Assembly (NCBI RefSeq): GCF_902167145.1 | Contig: NC_050097.1 | Coordinates: forward strand, 47,600,095 to 47,664,094 | Direction of reading: 5' to 3' | Length of the DNA stretch: 64,000 nucleotides | Origin: Zea mays | Lineage: Eukaryota > Streptophyta > Magnoliopsida > Poales > Poaceae | In this document: piece by piece, positions 11,743 through 22,042 of the stretch | How the letters are laid out: the number at the start of each line of letters is the position of its first letter | Position numbering within the stretch: the stretch's first letter is position 1 | Made by a program: the position numbers and the translations under genes | The notes under the pieces: generated by a model | What the model was told of the DNA's origin: nothing | Seen by the model: only the letters and a program-made list of their open reading frames with translations | Databases searched by the model: none

Positions 11743-12549
11743 ATGCCTTCTTCCTCCCTTATGCGTCGTGTCTTTCCATCTTCCAAGCCCCCGGATGGGG
11801 GGTATCCGCCGCCTTTCCGCCTCCTCGTTGGAGGGACGCAACTCCATGGGAGTTGGTACCTCTCAGCCATCGTTCGGCTTCAAGGATTTTCATCAGGCAG
11901 CCTGGTTGCTCCCTTCCGCTGGTGGCCACCCAAGACGGTGACCTCCAGCTCCTGGATGGGGAGAGGCAAACCAGGCTGTGATCCCGCCCTCAGCATCGGG
12001 TGTGTTCGTCATCCTCGCTGGGGCGGGGGTCGAGGCGAGCCGGGGCTCTACCTCGTGTGCGGGTCGGCGAACCACCTCCTCTTCCAGCTTCTGGTGGTGG
12101 CAATCGTCCTCCCGCGCTACGACGGAGTCGTCCTCCAGTCATGCCGGGGAAGGCGAACTGTTGCTGTCCAGCTAGGATGCAACATTCCGTCTTCCCCCTT
12201 GCATTCGAGGCGAGGACGGCAGCGAGGATCTACCGGAGCGCTTGGGAGCGGCCCGCTCTTTGGCTTCGATGGCTTGTTCGCGTCCCTTGAGCGAGACCGC
12301 GAACAAGAGCCTTCCGGTGGCCGCGTTCACCTGGGGTCATGGCTGCCGCTGCAGAGGTCGCTGGCGAGCCTCCCGGCGTCCGTCATCCCGCAGGCCCGAG
12401 GTCGCTTGTACCCCCGGGGACGGAACCAGAGTTCCGTTTGTGATGGCACCTTGAATGCCAGTGTTTTTTGTTCATTACGGCTGTCGGGGCCTGAACATGT
12501 ACGTAATTTCGGCACGGAGCCGTGTTTTTTCCTCATTTTCGAGCACTAA
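11743..12549 (+). CDS. Possible antisense ORF in the E5 3' region
   Basis: 268 codons from MPSSSLMRRVF, opposite to E5 pol, in the position where Tat elements may carry an antisense gene. No domain is recognised; composition is rich in Gly, Arg, Ser and Pro as expected of any open frame in GC-rich DNA. The upstream TATA-like inverted repeat is the only support. It does not visibly resemble the antisense protein of E4. It could be a remnant or a chance frame. Confidence 0.25.
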   Translation: MPSSSLMRRVFPSSKPPDGGYPPPFRLLVGGTQLHGSWYLSAIVRLQGFSSGSLVAPFRWWPPKTVTSSSWMGRGKPGCDPALSIGCVRHPRWGGGRGEPGLYLVCGSANHLLFQLLVVAIVLPRYDGVVLQSCRGRRTVAVQLGCNIPSSPLHSRRGRQRGSTGALGSGPLFGFDGLFASLERDREQEPSGGRVHLGSWLPLQRSLASLPASVIPQARGRLYPRGRNQSSVCDGTLNASVFCSLRLSGPEHVRNFGTEPCFFLIFEH

Positions 12550-12608
12550 GTCTCGCCTGTTGATTATCTGAACCGCTTTACCAAGCATGAGTCGCCCCAT
12601 GTCAAGGT

Positions 12609-13490
12609 GACGAGTGAGGTATCCGTATCCCGGAGGCGTAGGAATCCCTCGGCCCGATCGGCCTTGTTGTCTGGGGCTCCTCTAGCTTAGTTAAAGAGAC
12701 CCCTCGGCCGCCCTTCGATGGGCCGAGGCCAGGGGTAGCGATATCAGCATGAACAGAGGCGGAGTTGGCTCGAGAATGGGAACCTGGTTGGCCGGAGCCC
12801 AGTCGTGTTGTCCGTCGGTGGAGCCGACGCCAAAGTCGATCAGCCGAGGCCTCAGGTCGGGCCGGCGCCCTTGGAAGCCGGTTGGCCGAGGCCCCAGGGG
12901 TAACCGGCCGAGCCGCCTGCTCGGGCCGGATTCCCGGAGGAGTCCTTGGACCGCGTCGCCGTCCGAGGCTGGGTCGGACTTTGCTGAAGACGTCGTCGAT
13001 GCCGAGGGTGCTATGGCTCCCTTCGGCGTGAAGACCCGAGCCTGCAGGATCAGATCGTCTTGTAGCGTGTGCCTTCTGCGGCCGCCGAGGCCGGAAAAAA
13101 CACACCCTCGCCGCGCTTGCGAAGCTGCGTCTTTTTTCCTCTTGTTTCGAGCATCTGGACTCTGTCGGTAACAGGGATGTTTGTGTGAGCGAGAGTTGCT
13201 TCTCGCGGAAGGGACGAGTGAGGTATCCGTATCCCAGAGGCTTGGGAATCCCTCGGCTCGGTCGGCCTTGCCGTTTACGCGTACTTTCACCCGTTCATGA
13301 GGCCCTGTCCCCGACTTAGTCGAGAAAGCTTGAAGGACTGCTTCGGCAGGAGAGCTTCCGAACGTGAAGACTTGTTCAGTCCACGGAGTCGCTTTATCCG
13401 AGCGCGAGTTACTTATCGCAGAAGGTGATGAGTGAGGTATCCGTATCCCGGAGGCGTAGGAGTCCCTCGGCTCGGTCAGCCTTGGCTGCT
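12609..13490. repeat. Three dispersed copies of a 60-bp motif in E5
   Basis: Copies near 12609, 13213 and 13427 each read GAGTGAGGTATCCGTATCCC followed by GGAGGCGTAGGAATCCCTCG or a close variant. The coordinates span all three; the sequence between them is not repeated. Confidence 0.8.
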
Positions 13491-13716
13491 TACGTGTACT
13501 CCGTCGTTTCCAGGATCCGCTTTCCGAGGTAGTCAAGAAGCACGAAAGAAATCCTGCTAAAAAGAGATCCTTTTTCGAGGAAAAAATTCGACGCAGAGGG
13601 GGTCTCCCCCCTTTTAGCCCCCGAGGGAGGGTCGGGCTTTGTCGAGGCTAGGCCGACCCTTCCTTGATGACTAAACTTTGCGTAGGTGCGAGGTATATGA
13701 ACAACTTGAAAACATC

Positions 13717-16700
13717 TTAAGGGTAGAAGCGACGTAGCTGTTTGATGTTCCAAGCGTTGCCGTAGATCTCGCCTTGATTGTTGGCCAGCTTGTATGTTCC
13801 GGGCTTCAGAACTTTGGCGATGACGAATGGCCCTTCCCAGGGGGGCGTGAGCTTGTGCCTCCCTCGGGCGTCTTGCCGCAGCCGAAGCACCAGATCGCCC
13901 ACCTGGAGGTCTCGGGACCGGACCCCTCGGGCGTGGTAGCGTCGCAGGGACTGCTGGTACCGCGCCGAGTGCAGTAAGGCCCTGTCCCAAGCCTCCTCCA
14001 GCTGGTCCAGCGATTCCTCTCGGCTAGCTTGGTTGCTTTGATCGGTGTAGGCCCTCGTCCTCGGGGAGCCGTATTCCAGGTCAGTGGGCAAGATGGCTTC
14101 AGCCCCGTAGACCAGGAAAAACGGCGTGAAACCTGTGGCGCGACTCGGCGTCGTCCTTAGGCTCCAGACCACCGAGGGGAGTTCCTTCATCCATCGCTTG
14201 CCGAACTTGTTGAGGTCGTTGTAGATCCAAGGCTTGAGCCCTTGTAGAATCATGCCGTTGGCACGCTCTACTTGCCCATTCGACATGGGATGAGCCACGG
14301 CGGCCCAGTCCACCCGGATATGGTGATCCTCGCAAAAATCCAAGAATTTTTTGCCGGTGAACTGGGTGCCGTTGTCGGTGATGATGGAGTTCGGGACTCC
14401 GAAGCGATGGATGATGTTGGTGAAGAACGCCACCGCCTGCTCGGACCTGATGCTGTTCAGAGGTTGGACCTCGATCCACTTGGAGAATTTGTCGATGGCG
14501 ACCAGCAGGTGCGTGTAGCCCCCGGGCGCCTTCTGCAAGGGACCGACGAGGTCCAGACCCCATACAGCGAAGGGCCAGGTGATGGGTATTGTCTGTAGAG
14601 CCTGAGCGGGCAGGTGGGTCCGCTTCGCATAGAATTGGCACCCTTCGCAGGTGCGGACAATTCTAGTGGCGTCAGCCACCGCCGTTGGCCAGTAGAAGCC
14701 TTGTCGGAAAGCATTCCCGACAAGGGCTCGGGGCGCTGCGTGGTGGCCGCAAGCCCCCGAGTGTATTTCTTGCAGCAATTCCCGACCTTCGGCGATGGAG
14801 ATGCATCGCTGAAGGATGCCCGAGGGGCTGCGATGGTAGAACTCCTCTTCATCGCCCAGCAAGACGAATGACTTGGCGCGTCGCGCTACCCGCCGAGCCT
14901 CGACTTGGTCGAGGGGTAGCTCTCCTCGACGGAGATATTGCAGGTACGGGGCCTGCCAATCCCGATCTGGCGTGGCCCCGCTCTGCTCTTCCTCGACGTC
15001 CAGTGCCTCGCCCTCGGGGGCCGAGGGTACCTCGGGCTGTGCCGAGGGTGCCTCGGGCTGAGCCGAGGGTGCCTCGGGCTGAGCCGAGGGTACCTCGGGC
15101 TCGGGCGCGTCGTCGATCTTGACGGAGGGTTGATGCAGATCCCGGGAGAAGACGTCCGGGGGGACCGTCGTTCGCCCAGAGGCTATTTTAGCCAGCTCAT
15201 CTGCGGTTTCGTTGTAGCGCCGAGCGATGTGGTTGAGCTCGAGCCCGAAGAACTTGTCTTCCAGGCGCCGAACCTCGTCGCAGTAGGCCTCCATCTTCGG
15301 GTCGCGGCAGTGGGAGTTCTTCATGACTTGGTCGATGACGAGCTGCGAATCACCACGGGCGTCGAGGCGTCTGACCCCTAGCTCGATGGCGATCCGCAAC
15401 CTGTTGACCAGAGCTTCGTACTCGGCCACATTGTTGGACGTCGGGAAATGGAGGCGCAGCACGTAGCGCAAGTGCTTTCCGAGGGGCGAGATGAAGAGCA
15501 GGCCCGCGCCGGCTCCTGTCTTCATCAGTGACCCGTCGAAAAACATGGTCCAGAGCTCCGGTTGGATCGGAGCCGTCGGCAACTGGGTGTCGACCCATTC
15601 GGCCACGAAGTCCGCCAACACCTGGGACTTGATGGCCTTCCGAGGGGCGAACGAGATCGTTTCGCCCATGATTTCCACCGCCCACTTTGCGATCCTGCCC
15701 GAGGCCTCTCGGCACTGGATGATCTCCCCCAGGGGGAAGGATGACACCACAGTTACCGGATGAGACTCGAAGTAGTGTCGCAGCTTCCGCCTTGTCAGGA
15801 TCACAGCATACAACAGCTTTTGAACTTGTGGGTAGCGGATCTTGGCCTCGGACAGCACTTCGCTGACGAAGTAGACCGGCCTCTGAACGGGCAATGCATG
15901 CCCTTCCTCTTGCCTCTCGACTACAATCGCGGCGCTAACCACCTGAGTGGTCGCGGCGACGTAGACCAGGAGGGCTTCTCCATCCGCCAGGGGCACCAAG
16001 ACAGGCGCCTTTGTAAGGAGCGCCTTCAGGTTGCCGAGGGCTTCCTCGGCCTCAGGGGTCCAAGCGAAACACTCGGCCTTCCTTAAGAGGCGGTACAGGG
16101 GCAGACCTCTTTCGCCGAGGCGTGAGATGAAGCGGCTCAGGGCCGCGAGGCATCCCATGACCCTCTGTACACCTTTTAAGTCCTTGATGGGTCCCATGCT
16201 GGTGATGGCCGCGATCTTCTCCGGGTTGGCTTCAATGCCTCGCTCGGAGACGATGAACCCTAGGAGCATGCCTCGGGGCACCCCGAAGACACACTTCTCA
16301 GGATTGAGCTTGACTCCTTTCGCCTTGAGACATCGGAATGTCACTTCAAGGTCGGAGAGGAGGTCGGAAGCCTTCCTTGTCTTGACTACGATGTCATCGA
16401 CGTAGGCCTCGACTGTGCGACCGATGTGTTCGCCGAACACATGGTTCATGCACCGCTGGTACGTCGCGCCCGCATTCCTCAAACCGAACGGCATGGTGAC
16501 ATAGCAGTACATGCCGAACGGCGTGATGAAAGAAGTCGCGAGCTGGTCGGACTCTTTCATCCGGATCTGGTGATACCCTGAGTAGGCATCGAGGAAGGAC
16601 AGGGTTTCGCACCCAGCGGTGGAATCCACGATTTGGTCGATGCGAGGCAGAGGGTAGGGAACCTTCGGACATGCTTTGTTGAGACCAGTGTAGTCTACAC

Positions 16701-16980
16701 ACATCCGCCATTTCCCCCCTTTCTTCCTCACAAGCACAGGGTTGGCAAGCCATTCGGGATGGAATACCTCTTTGATGAACCCTGCTGCCATTAGCTTGTG
16801 GATCTCTTCGCCAATCACTCTGCGCTTTTCCTCGTCGAATCGGCGCAGAGGCTGCCTGACGGGTCGGGCTCTGGCCCGATTATCCAGCGAGTGCTCGGCG
16901 ACATCCCTCGGTATGCCGGGCATGTCCGAGGGACTCCACGCAAAGACGTCGGAGTTTGCGCGGAGAAAGTCGACGAGCAC
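13717..16980 (-). CDS. pol: E5 pol: RT, RNase H, archaeal-type RNase H, integrase
   Basis: 1087 residues without a stop, from MLVDFLRANSDVFAW; the frame is continuous with gag except for the TAG at 16987. RT has FLDAYSGYHQIRM and PFGLRNAGATYQR, with YVDDIVVK near 194. The first RNase H follows at about 330-420. The second, archaeal-type RNase H (FFDGSLMKTGAGAG, near 478) is diagnostic of the Tat lineage. A linker of 7-residue PEAPSAQ repeats lies near 625-655. The integrase zinc domain is at about 735-775; the core has WGLDLVGP near 807, TDNGTQF near 868 and QVERANG near 902. Translation would need readthrough of the upstream ambers or help in trans. Confidence 0.92.
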   Translation of the reverse strand: MLVDFLRANSDVFAWSPSDMPGIPRDVAEHSLDNRARARPVRQPLRRFDEEKRRVIGEEIHKLMAAGFIKEVFHPEWLANPVLVRKKGGKWRMCVDYTGLNKACPKVPYPLPRIDQIVDSTAGCETLSFLDAYSGYHQIRMKESDQLATSFITPFGMYCYVTMPFGLRNAGATYQRCMNHVFGEHIGRTVEAYVDDIVVKTRKASDLLSDLEVTFRCLKAKGVKLNPEKCVFGVPRGMLLGFIVSERGIEANPEKIAAITSMGPIKDLKGVQRVMGCLAALSRFISRLGERGLPLYRLLRKAECFAWTPEAEEALGNLKALLTKAPVLVPLADGEALLVYVAATTQVVSAAIVVERQEEGHALPVQRPVYFVSEVLSEAKIRYPQVQKLLYAVILTRRKLRHYFESHPVTVVSSFPLGEIIQCREASGRIAKWAVEIMGETISFAPRKAIKSQVLADFVAEWVDTQLPTAPIQPELWTMFFDGSLMKTGAGAGLLFISPLGKHLRYVLRLHFPTSNNVAEYEALVNRLRIAIELGVRRLDARGDSQLVIDQVMKNSHCRDPKMEAYCDEVRRLEDKFFGLELNHIARRYNETADELAKIASGRTTVPPDVFSRDLHQPSVKIDDAPEPEVPSAQPEAPSAQPEAPSAQPEVPSAPEGEALDVEEEQSGATPDRDWQAPYLQYLRRGELPLDQVEARRVARRAKSFVLLGDEEEFYHRSPSGILQRCISIAEGRELLQEIHSGACGHHAAPRALVGNAFRQGFYWPTAVADATRIVRTCEGCQFYAKRTHLPAQALQTIPITWPFAVWGLDLVGPLQKAPGGYTHLLVAIDKFSKWIEVQPLNSIRSEQAVAFFTNIIHRFGVPNSIITDNGTQFTGKKFLDFCEDHHIRVDWAAVAHPMSNGQVERANGMILQGLKPWIYNDLNKFGKRWMKELPSVVWSLRTTPSRATGFTPFFLVYGAEAILPTDLEYGSPRTRAYTDQSNQASREESLDQLEEAWDRALLHSARYQQSLRRYHARGVRSRDLQVGDLVLRLRQDARGRHKLTPPWEGPFVIAKVLKPGTYKLANNQGEIYGNAWNIKQLRRFYP
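15021..15110. repeat. 21-bp tandem repeats in the E5 pol linker
   Basis: Four near copies of GCCGAGGGTGCCTCGGGCTG(A), encoding the PEAPSAQ heptads between the second RNase H and integrase. In-frame expansion is harmless to pol. Confidence 0.85.
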
Positions 16981-16986
16981 TGCTTC

Positions 16987-18414
16987 CTATTTGGGGTTGA
17001 GCCCGGAACCGATCCGGACCTGCTTGGAGGTGTCGCCGCCGGGGTCGAGAGGGACGGCCTTAACCGTCTCCGCTGGCTCGAAGTTGCCGGCATGGCGCTT
17101 CACGTCTGGCACCTCCTTGGAGAGGTTCTCCAAGTCGGCGATGAGGGCCTCGGACTCGGCGAGGGCCTCAACGTACTCCACGCACTCCACGTCGCATTCG
17201 AACGCGTGTTTGTACGTGGGGCCGACGGTGATGACCCCGTTGGGGCCCGGCATCTTGAGCTTCAGGTAGGTGTAGTTGGGGACGGCCATGAACTTCGCGT
17301 AGCATGACCTCCCTAGTACGGCGTGGTAGGTTCCTCGGAACCCGACCACCTCGAACGTCAGGGTCTCCCTTCGGAAGTTGGAGGGCGTCCCGAAGCAGAC
17401 GGGGAGGTCGAGTCGCCCGAGGGGCTGGACGCGCTTCCCAGGGATGATCCCGTGGAAGGGCGCAGCGCCTGCTCGGACGGAGGACAGATCGACGCGCAGG
17501 AGCTTGAGGGTCTCGGCGTAGATGATGTTGAGGCAGCTGCCCCCATCCATCAGGACCTTGGTGAGCCTGACATCGCCGACAACGGGGTCGACGACGAGCG
17601 GGTATTTCCCCGGGCTCGGCACATGGTCGGGGTGGTCGGCCTGGTCGAAGGTGATGGGCTTGTCGGACCAGTCTAGGTAGACTGGCGCCGCCACCTTCAC
17701 CGAGCAGACCTCCCGGCGCTCTTGCTTGCGGTGCCGAGCCGAGGCATTCGCCGCATGCCCTCCATAGATCATGAAGCAGTCGCGGACCTCGGGGAACTCT
17801 CCTGCTGGGTGATCTTCATTCTTGTCGTCGTCGCGGGCCCTGCCACCCTCAGCGGGTGGCCCGGCCCTATGGAAGTGACGCCGAAGCATAACGCACTCCT
17901 CGAGGGTGTGCTTGACGGGCCCCTGATGGTAGGGGCACGGCTCCTTGAGCATCTTGTCGAAGAGGTTCGCACCTCCGGGGGGCTTCCGAGGGTTCTTGTA
18001 CTCGGCGGCGGCGACAAGGTCCGCGTCAGCGGCGTCGCGTTTCGATTGCGACTTCTTCTTGCCTTTCTTCTTGGCGCCGCGCGGAGCAGACGCCTCGGGA
18101 GCCTCTTCCGATGGGTGGCCCTGGGGCTGCTTGTCCTTTCGAAAGATAGCCTCAACCGCCTCCTGGCCAGAGGCGAACTTGGTGGCGATGTCCATCAGCT
18201 CGCTCGCCTTGGTGGGGGTCTTGCGACCCAGCTTGCTCACCAGGTCGCGGCATGTGGTGCCGGCGAGGAACGCGCCGATGACATCCGAGTCGGTGATGTT
18301 GGGCAGCTCGGTGCGCTGCTTCGAGAATCGCCGGATGTAGTCCCGGAGCGACTCCCCCGGCAGTTGCCGGCAGCTTCGAAGGTCCCAGGAATTCCCGGGG
18401 CGCACGTATGTGCC
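16987..18414 (-). pseudogene. E5 gag C-terminus and protease
   Basis: About 475 residues in the same frame as the N-terminal part. The rest of the gag domain (ESLRDYIRRFSKQ, DVIGAFLAGTTCRDL) occupies the first 80 residues. Then come a Lys-rich linker, a zinc-finger-like HTLEECVMLRRHF segment, and a protease-like region with VLMDGGSCLNIIY near residue 280. DGGS instead of the usual DTG/DSG is common in this Tat group as far as remembered. It ends in TAG at 16987-16989 after GSGLNPK, again where Gln (CAG) is expected, directly followed in frame by the RT leader. Confidence 0.87.
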
Positions 18415-20199
18415 CTAGAAATTGCCAGCGAAGGCTTGGACCAAGTCGTCCCAGTTGGAGATCTGCCCCGGAGGCAGGTGCTCCAACCAGGCGCGAGCAG
18501 TGTCGGAGAGGAACAGGGGGAGGTTACGGATGATGAGGTTGTCGTCGTCCGTGCCACCCAGTTGGCAGGCAAGGCGGTAGTCCGCGAGCCACAGTTCCGG
18601 TCTCGTTTCCCCCGAGTACTTCGTGATAGTAGTCGGGGGTCGGAACCGGGTCGGGAATGGCGCCCGTCGGATGGCCCGACTGAAGGCCTGCGGACCGGGT
18701 GGTTCGGGCGAGGGACTCCGATCCTCCCCGCTGTCGTAGCGCCCCCCACGCCTGGGGTGGTAGCCTCGGCGCACCCTTTCGTCGAGGTGGGCCCGACGGT
18801 CGCGCCGATGGTGCTCGTTGCCGAGGTGGCCCGGGGCCGCAGGCGCGGTGTTGCGCGTGCGCCCGGTGTAGACCGAGGCTTCCCGCATGAATCGGGAAGT
18901 CGCGGCATGAGGTTCCGAGGGATATCCTTGCCTTCGGGAGGCAGTGCTCTCGGCCCGTCGGGCCGCAGCGCCTTCCAGGAGATTCTTGAGCTCTCCCTGG
19001 ATTCGCCGACCCTCGGTGGTTGATGGCTCCGGCATCGCGCGGAGGAGCATCGCTGCGGCTGCCAGGTTCTGACCAACCCCGCTGGATGCGGGCGGCGGCC
19101 TGACCCTGGCATCGTTGGCGACGCGGTGCTGGAGACCTTGGGGCAGGCGACGTATTTCTCCGGCCAGGGGTTGGCCCGCCCATACCTGCCCGACGTCCCG
19201 ACGGATAGGCTCAAGCGCTCCTGTTCCCTCGTTGAGCCTGGCCTGCGCCTCGCGGACTTGCTCGAGTTGTGGGTCGTAACCCCCCGCCGGAGCGGGGACC
19301 ACAGCTAGCTCCCGTGGGATGTCGGCGCGAGGCACCGGCCTAGGAAGATCACCGTCCTCCGGCATGCCGAGATGGTTGCCTTCGGAGGGATCCCCTAGCT
19401 CGATGTGGAAACATTCGCGGCTTGGGCCGCAGCTCTCGTTGCCAAGGCTGCGGCTTCTGTCGGAACAGTCGGATAGGCAGTAGTCACATGCGGTCATGAA
19501 GTCCCGCATGGCACTGGGGTTGCCAAGTCCGGAGAAATCCCAACAGATGCTGGGATCGTCATCTTCCTCGGACCCAGAGGGCCCGTAAGTCGAGACGTCC
19601 GTCAGCCGGTCCCAAGGTGACCGCATACGAAACCCCAGTGGGGTTGCACTCGCCTCAATGAGAGCGCCCGCCAAAACGAGGTCGTTTGGCGGGTTGAGGC
19701 CGAGTCGAAATGACGCAAGATGGGAGTTAGTCGGTACCTTTTGGTCGACGAGGAGCGAAGTAGTCACATCGGGGACTGGTTGCACCGTCGTCTCAGGTAC
19801 AAGGGCGACGTCCTGCAGGCTTTCCGCGAGCGCGCCGGCGTCGTCTTCTTGTTCGGGGTCAGCGTGTCGCGGGGGGACGGCGCTTGCCTCCGTCTCGAAC
19901 GCGAGGTCGACGTCCGGCGTGCCTTCCGTCGGGGCGTCGGGGGCGTCGATTCGCTCGACGGCCAACGAAGCGCGGCCTCCCGCCTGGCCTTGATGGCCCC
20001 GCCTCCTCCTCCGTTGGCGGGGGAGAGGACGGTGCGAGCCCGAATGTTGCTCTTCCACCACGCGGGGAAGATGTCGTCGATTCCGCCGCCGGCGGGCGGG
20101 TTGTCGGCCGCCATTGTCGTCGTCGCGCGGCGGTGGAAGAAGTATCATGTCGTAGCTGCCGTCGAAGGACATGAACTCAAGAGTCCCGAAACGAAGCAC
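18415..20199 (-). pseudogene. gag: E5 gag, N-terminal part, ends at amber codon
   Basis: 594 residues; a second ATG gives MSFDGSYD at residue 10. The first 450 residues are low-complexity, rich in Arg, Pro, Ala and acidic residues. The retrotransposon gag domain begins near residue 525 (ELWLADYRLACQLGG) and is cut in its middle after LVQAFAGNF by TAG at 18415-18417. The same frame continues as GTYVRPGNSWDL in the next feature. Family knowledge suggests Gln at this position, so CAG to TAG is the likely change. The frame stays open from here to the pol end apart from one further TAG. Confidence 0.88.
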
Positions 20200-20274
20200 C
20201 GTCCCGGGCCGGAATGTTGCTGGAGACTGCCCATCTGGAGCTTGACGGGGAGCTGTTCGTCAGCACGCAGCAGG

Positions 20275-20292
20275 CCCCTACCTGGCGCGCCA
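20275..20292 (-). other. E5 primer-binding site
   Basis: Minus strand TGGCGCGCCAGGTAGGGG two bases inside the 5' LTR. From memory it is one mismatch from the complement of an arginine tRNA (CCU anticodon) 3' end; the tRNA assignment should be confirmed. Confidence 0.75.
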
Positions 20293-20597
20293 ACTGTCGG
20301 CGTTTCGAGACAGGGGGGTCCCTAAGCCGACGAGTGAGTGTGCTGCGTGCCCCAGCCCAGATGGGTCGAGCGCGTGGGCAAGCGCGAAGGGGGGAGAGGC
20401 GAGGTGGCCGGAGTCGAGCGTGAGAGAGGTGGAAGTCCCGCGGCCTTCGTGTTCGTCCCGCGCCCAGGTCAGGTGCGCTTGCAGTAGGGGGGTTACAAGC
20501 GTCCACGCGGGTGAGGGAAGCGAGCGGCCCCAAGAGAGCGCCTATCCCGTCCTCGGTCCCGCGTGGCCAACCTTCTCTAAGAAGGCCCTGGTCCTCC

Positions 20598-20606
20598 CTT
20601 TTATAG
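20598..20606 (-). promoter_or_regulatory. TATA box of the E5 5' LTR promoter
   Basis: Minus strand CTATAAAAGGGAGG, about 300 bp before the LTR end. The motif is conserved in the other LTR. Confidence 0.7.
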
Positions 20607-21108
20607 TCGTAAGGAGAGGATCCAGGTGTACAACGGGGGGTGTAGCAGAGTGCTACGTGTCTAGCGGAGAGAGAGCTAGTGCCCTAGGTACATGCCAATG
20701 TGGCAGCCGGAGAGATCTTGGCACCTTGCTGGCGTGATGTCGTGGCTGTCGGAGGTGCGACGGAGCCTGGCGGAGGGACAGCTGTTGGAGCGGTCAAGTC
20801 CCTGCTGACGTCGTCCTCCTTCCGTAAGAGAGCTGGGGGCCGCCGTCGTCACAGAGCTGGTGGAGCGCCATCATTGCCCATCCGGCAGAGCTGGCCGGAT
20901 GGGATGCCGGTCTTGTTCTCCGTGACCCGAGTCGATTCGGGGTAGGATGATGATGGCGCTCCCTGTTGACGTGGCGGGTCTGTGCCCTAGGCAGGGTGAC
21001 GTGGGGGCTCCTCCGAAGCCGAGGTTGAGTCTGTCTTCTGTTGCCGAGGCCGAGCCCGAGCCATGGGGTCGGGCGAGGCGGAAGTCGTTCGGCCGAGGCC
21101 AGGGCGGA

Positions 21109-21539
21109 GTCCGAGCCCTGGGGTCGGGCGAGGCGGAGTTTCGTCGTCTTCCGAGTCTTAGCCAGAGTCCGAGCCCTGGGGTCGGGCGGAGCGGAGTTCG
21201 CCGTCTTCCGGGTCTTAGCCCGAGTCCGAGCCCTGGGGTCGGGCGGAGCGGAGTTCGCTGTCTTCCGGGTCTTAGCCCGAGTCCGAGCCCTAGGGTCGGG
21301 CGGAGCGGAGTTCGCCGTCTTCCGGGTCTTAGCCCGAGTCCGAGCCCTGGGGTCGGGCAGAGCGGAGTTCGCCGTCTTCCGGGTCTTAGCCCGAGTCCGA
21401 GCCCTGGGGTCGGGCGGAGCGGAGTTCGCCGTCTTCCGGGTCTTAGCCCGAGTCCGAGCCCTGGGGTCGGGCGGAGCGGAGTTCGCCGTCTTCCGGGTCT
21501 TAGCCCGAGTCCGAGCCCTGGGGTCGGGCGGAGCGGAGT
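21109..21539. repeat. 57-bp tandem repeats in E5 5' LTR
   Basis: Same array with the same copy number as in the 3' LTR and a few point differences between corresponding units. Confidence 0.93.
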
Positions 21540-22037
21540 TCGCCGTGGCGCCTTTGGCAAGGCCTGACTACCTATCAGACTCACTCTGTCGAGCGGCACC
21601 GCAGTCGGAGTGGCGCAGGCGGCGCTGTCCTTCTGTCAGACTGGTCAGAGGAGTGGTGGAGTGACGGCGGTCACTTCGGCTCTGCCGGGGGGGCGCGTGT
21701 CAGGATAAAGGTGTCAGGCCACCTTTGCGTTAAATGCCCCTGCAATTTGGTCAGTCGGTGTGGCGATTTAGTCAAGGTTGCTTCTGAGCGAAGCCAAGGC
21801 CTCGGGCGAGCCGGTGATGTGTCCGCCGTAAAAAGGGGGGCCTCGGGCGAGACGGAAGTCTCTCGAGGTCGGCTGCCCTCGGCCGAGGCTAGGCTCGGGT
21901 GAAGCGTGATCGAGCCACTCGTGTGGACTGATCCCTGACTTAATCGTACCCATCAGGCCTTTGCAGCTTTATGCTGATGGGGGTTACCAGCTGAGAATTA
22001 GGCGTCTTGAGGGTACCCCTAATTATGGTCCCCGACA

Positions 22038-22042
22038 CAATG
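22038..22042. repeat. TSD of E5, right copy (CAATG)
   Basis: Directly follows the CCGACA terminus of E5. Confidence 0.92.

Larger units (their letters stand above)
9921..13716 (-). other. E5 3' non-coding region (3.8 kb)
   Basis: Between pol stop and polypurine tract; GC-rich. It holds three imperfect tandem units of about 75 bp at 10637-10862 and three dispersed copies of a segment with GAGTGAGGTATCCGTATCCC (near 12612, 13215 and 13430). One plus-strand ORF at 11743-12549 has a TATA-like start region. Other long frames here are not convincing. Tat elements often carry an extra, sometimes antisense, gene in this place. Confidence 0.75.
8162..22037 (-). mobile_element. E5: Huck-like Tat-lineage Gypsy element
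   Basis: 13,876 bp inserted in the E2 3' LTR with TSD CAATG (8157-8161 and 22038-22042). Both LTRs are 1743 bp with termini TGTCGG..CCGACA. Element order on the minus strand: 5' LTR, primer site TGGCGCGCC.., gag, protease, RT, two RNase H domains, integrase, then 3.8 kb of non-coding DNA before the 3' LTR. The LTR start TGTCGGGGACCATAATTAG, size and GC-rich content match remembered maize Huck elements. Gag-pol is one frame broken by two amber codons. About 17 LTR differences, mostly transitions. Confidence 0.9.
20295..22037 (-). repeat. E5 5' LTR
   Basis: 1743 bp, adjacent to the primer site at its left end. It differs from the other copy at about 17 positions, roughly 15 of them transitions, with no net length change even in the tandem repeats. 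Confidence 0.95.

Noticed and set aside
10530..11847. Minus- and plus-strand frames of 100-250 codons in the E5 non-coding region
   Set aside because: GC-rich DNA with few stops; overlapping frames on both strands, no domains and no start context. Only 11743-12549 was kept, at low confidence.
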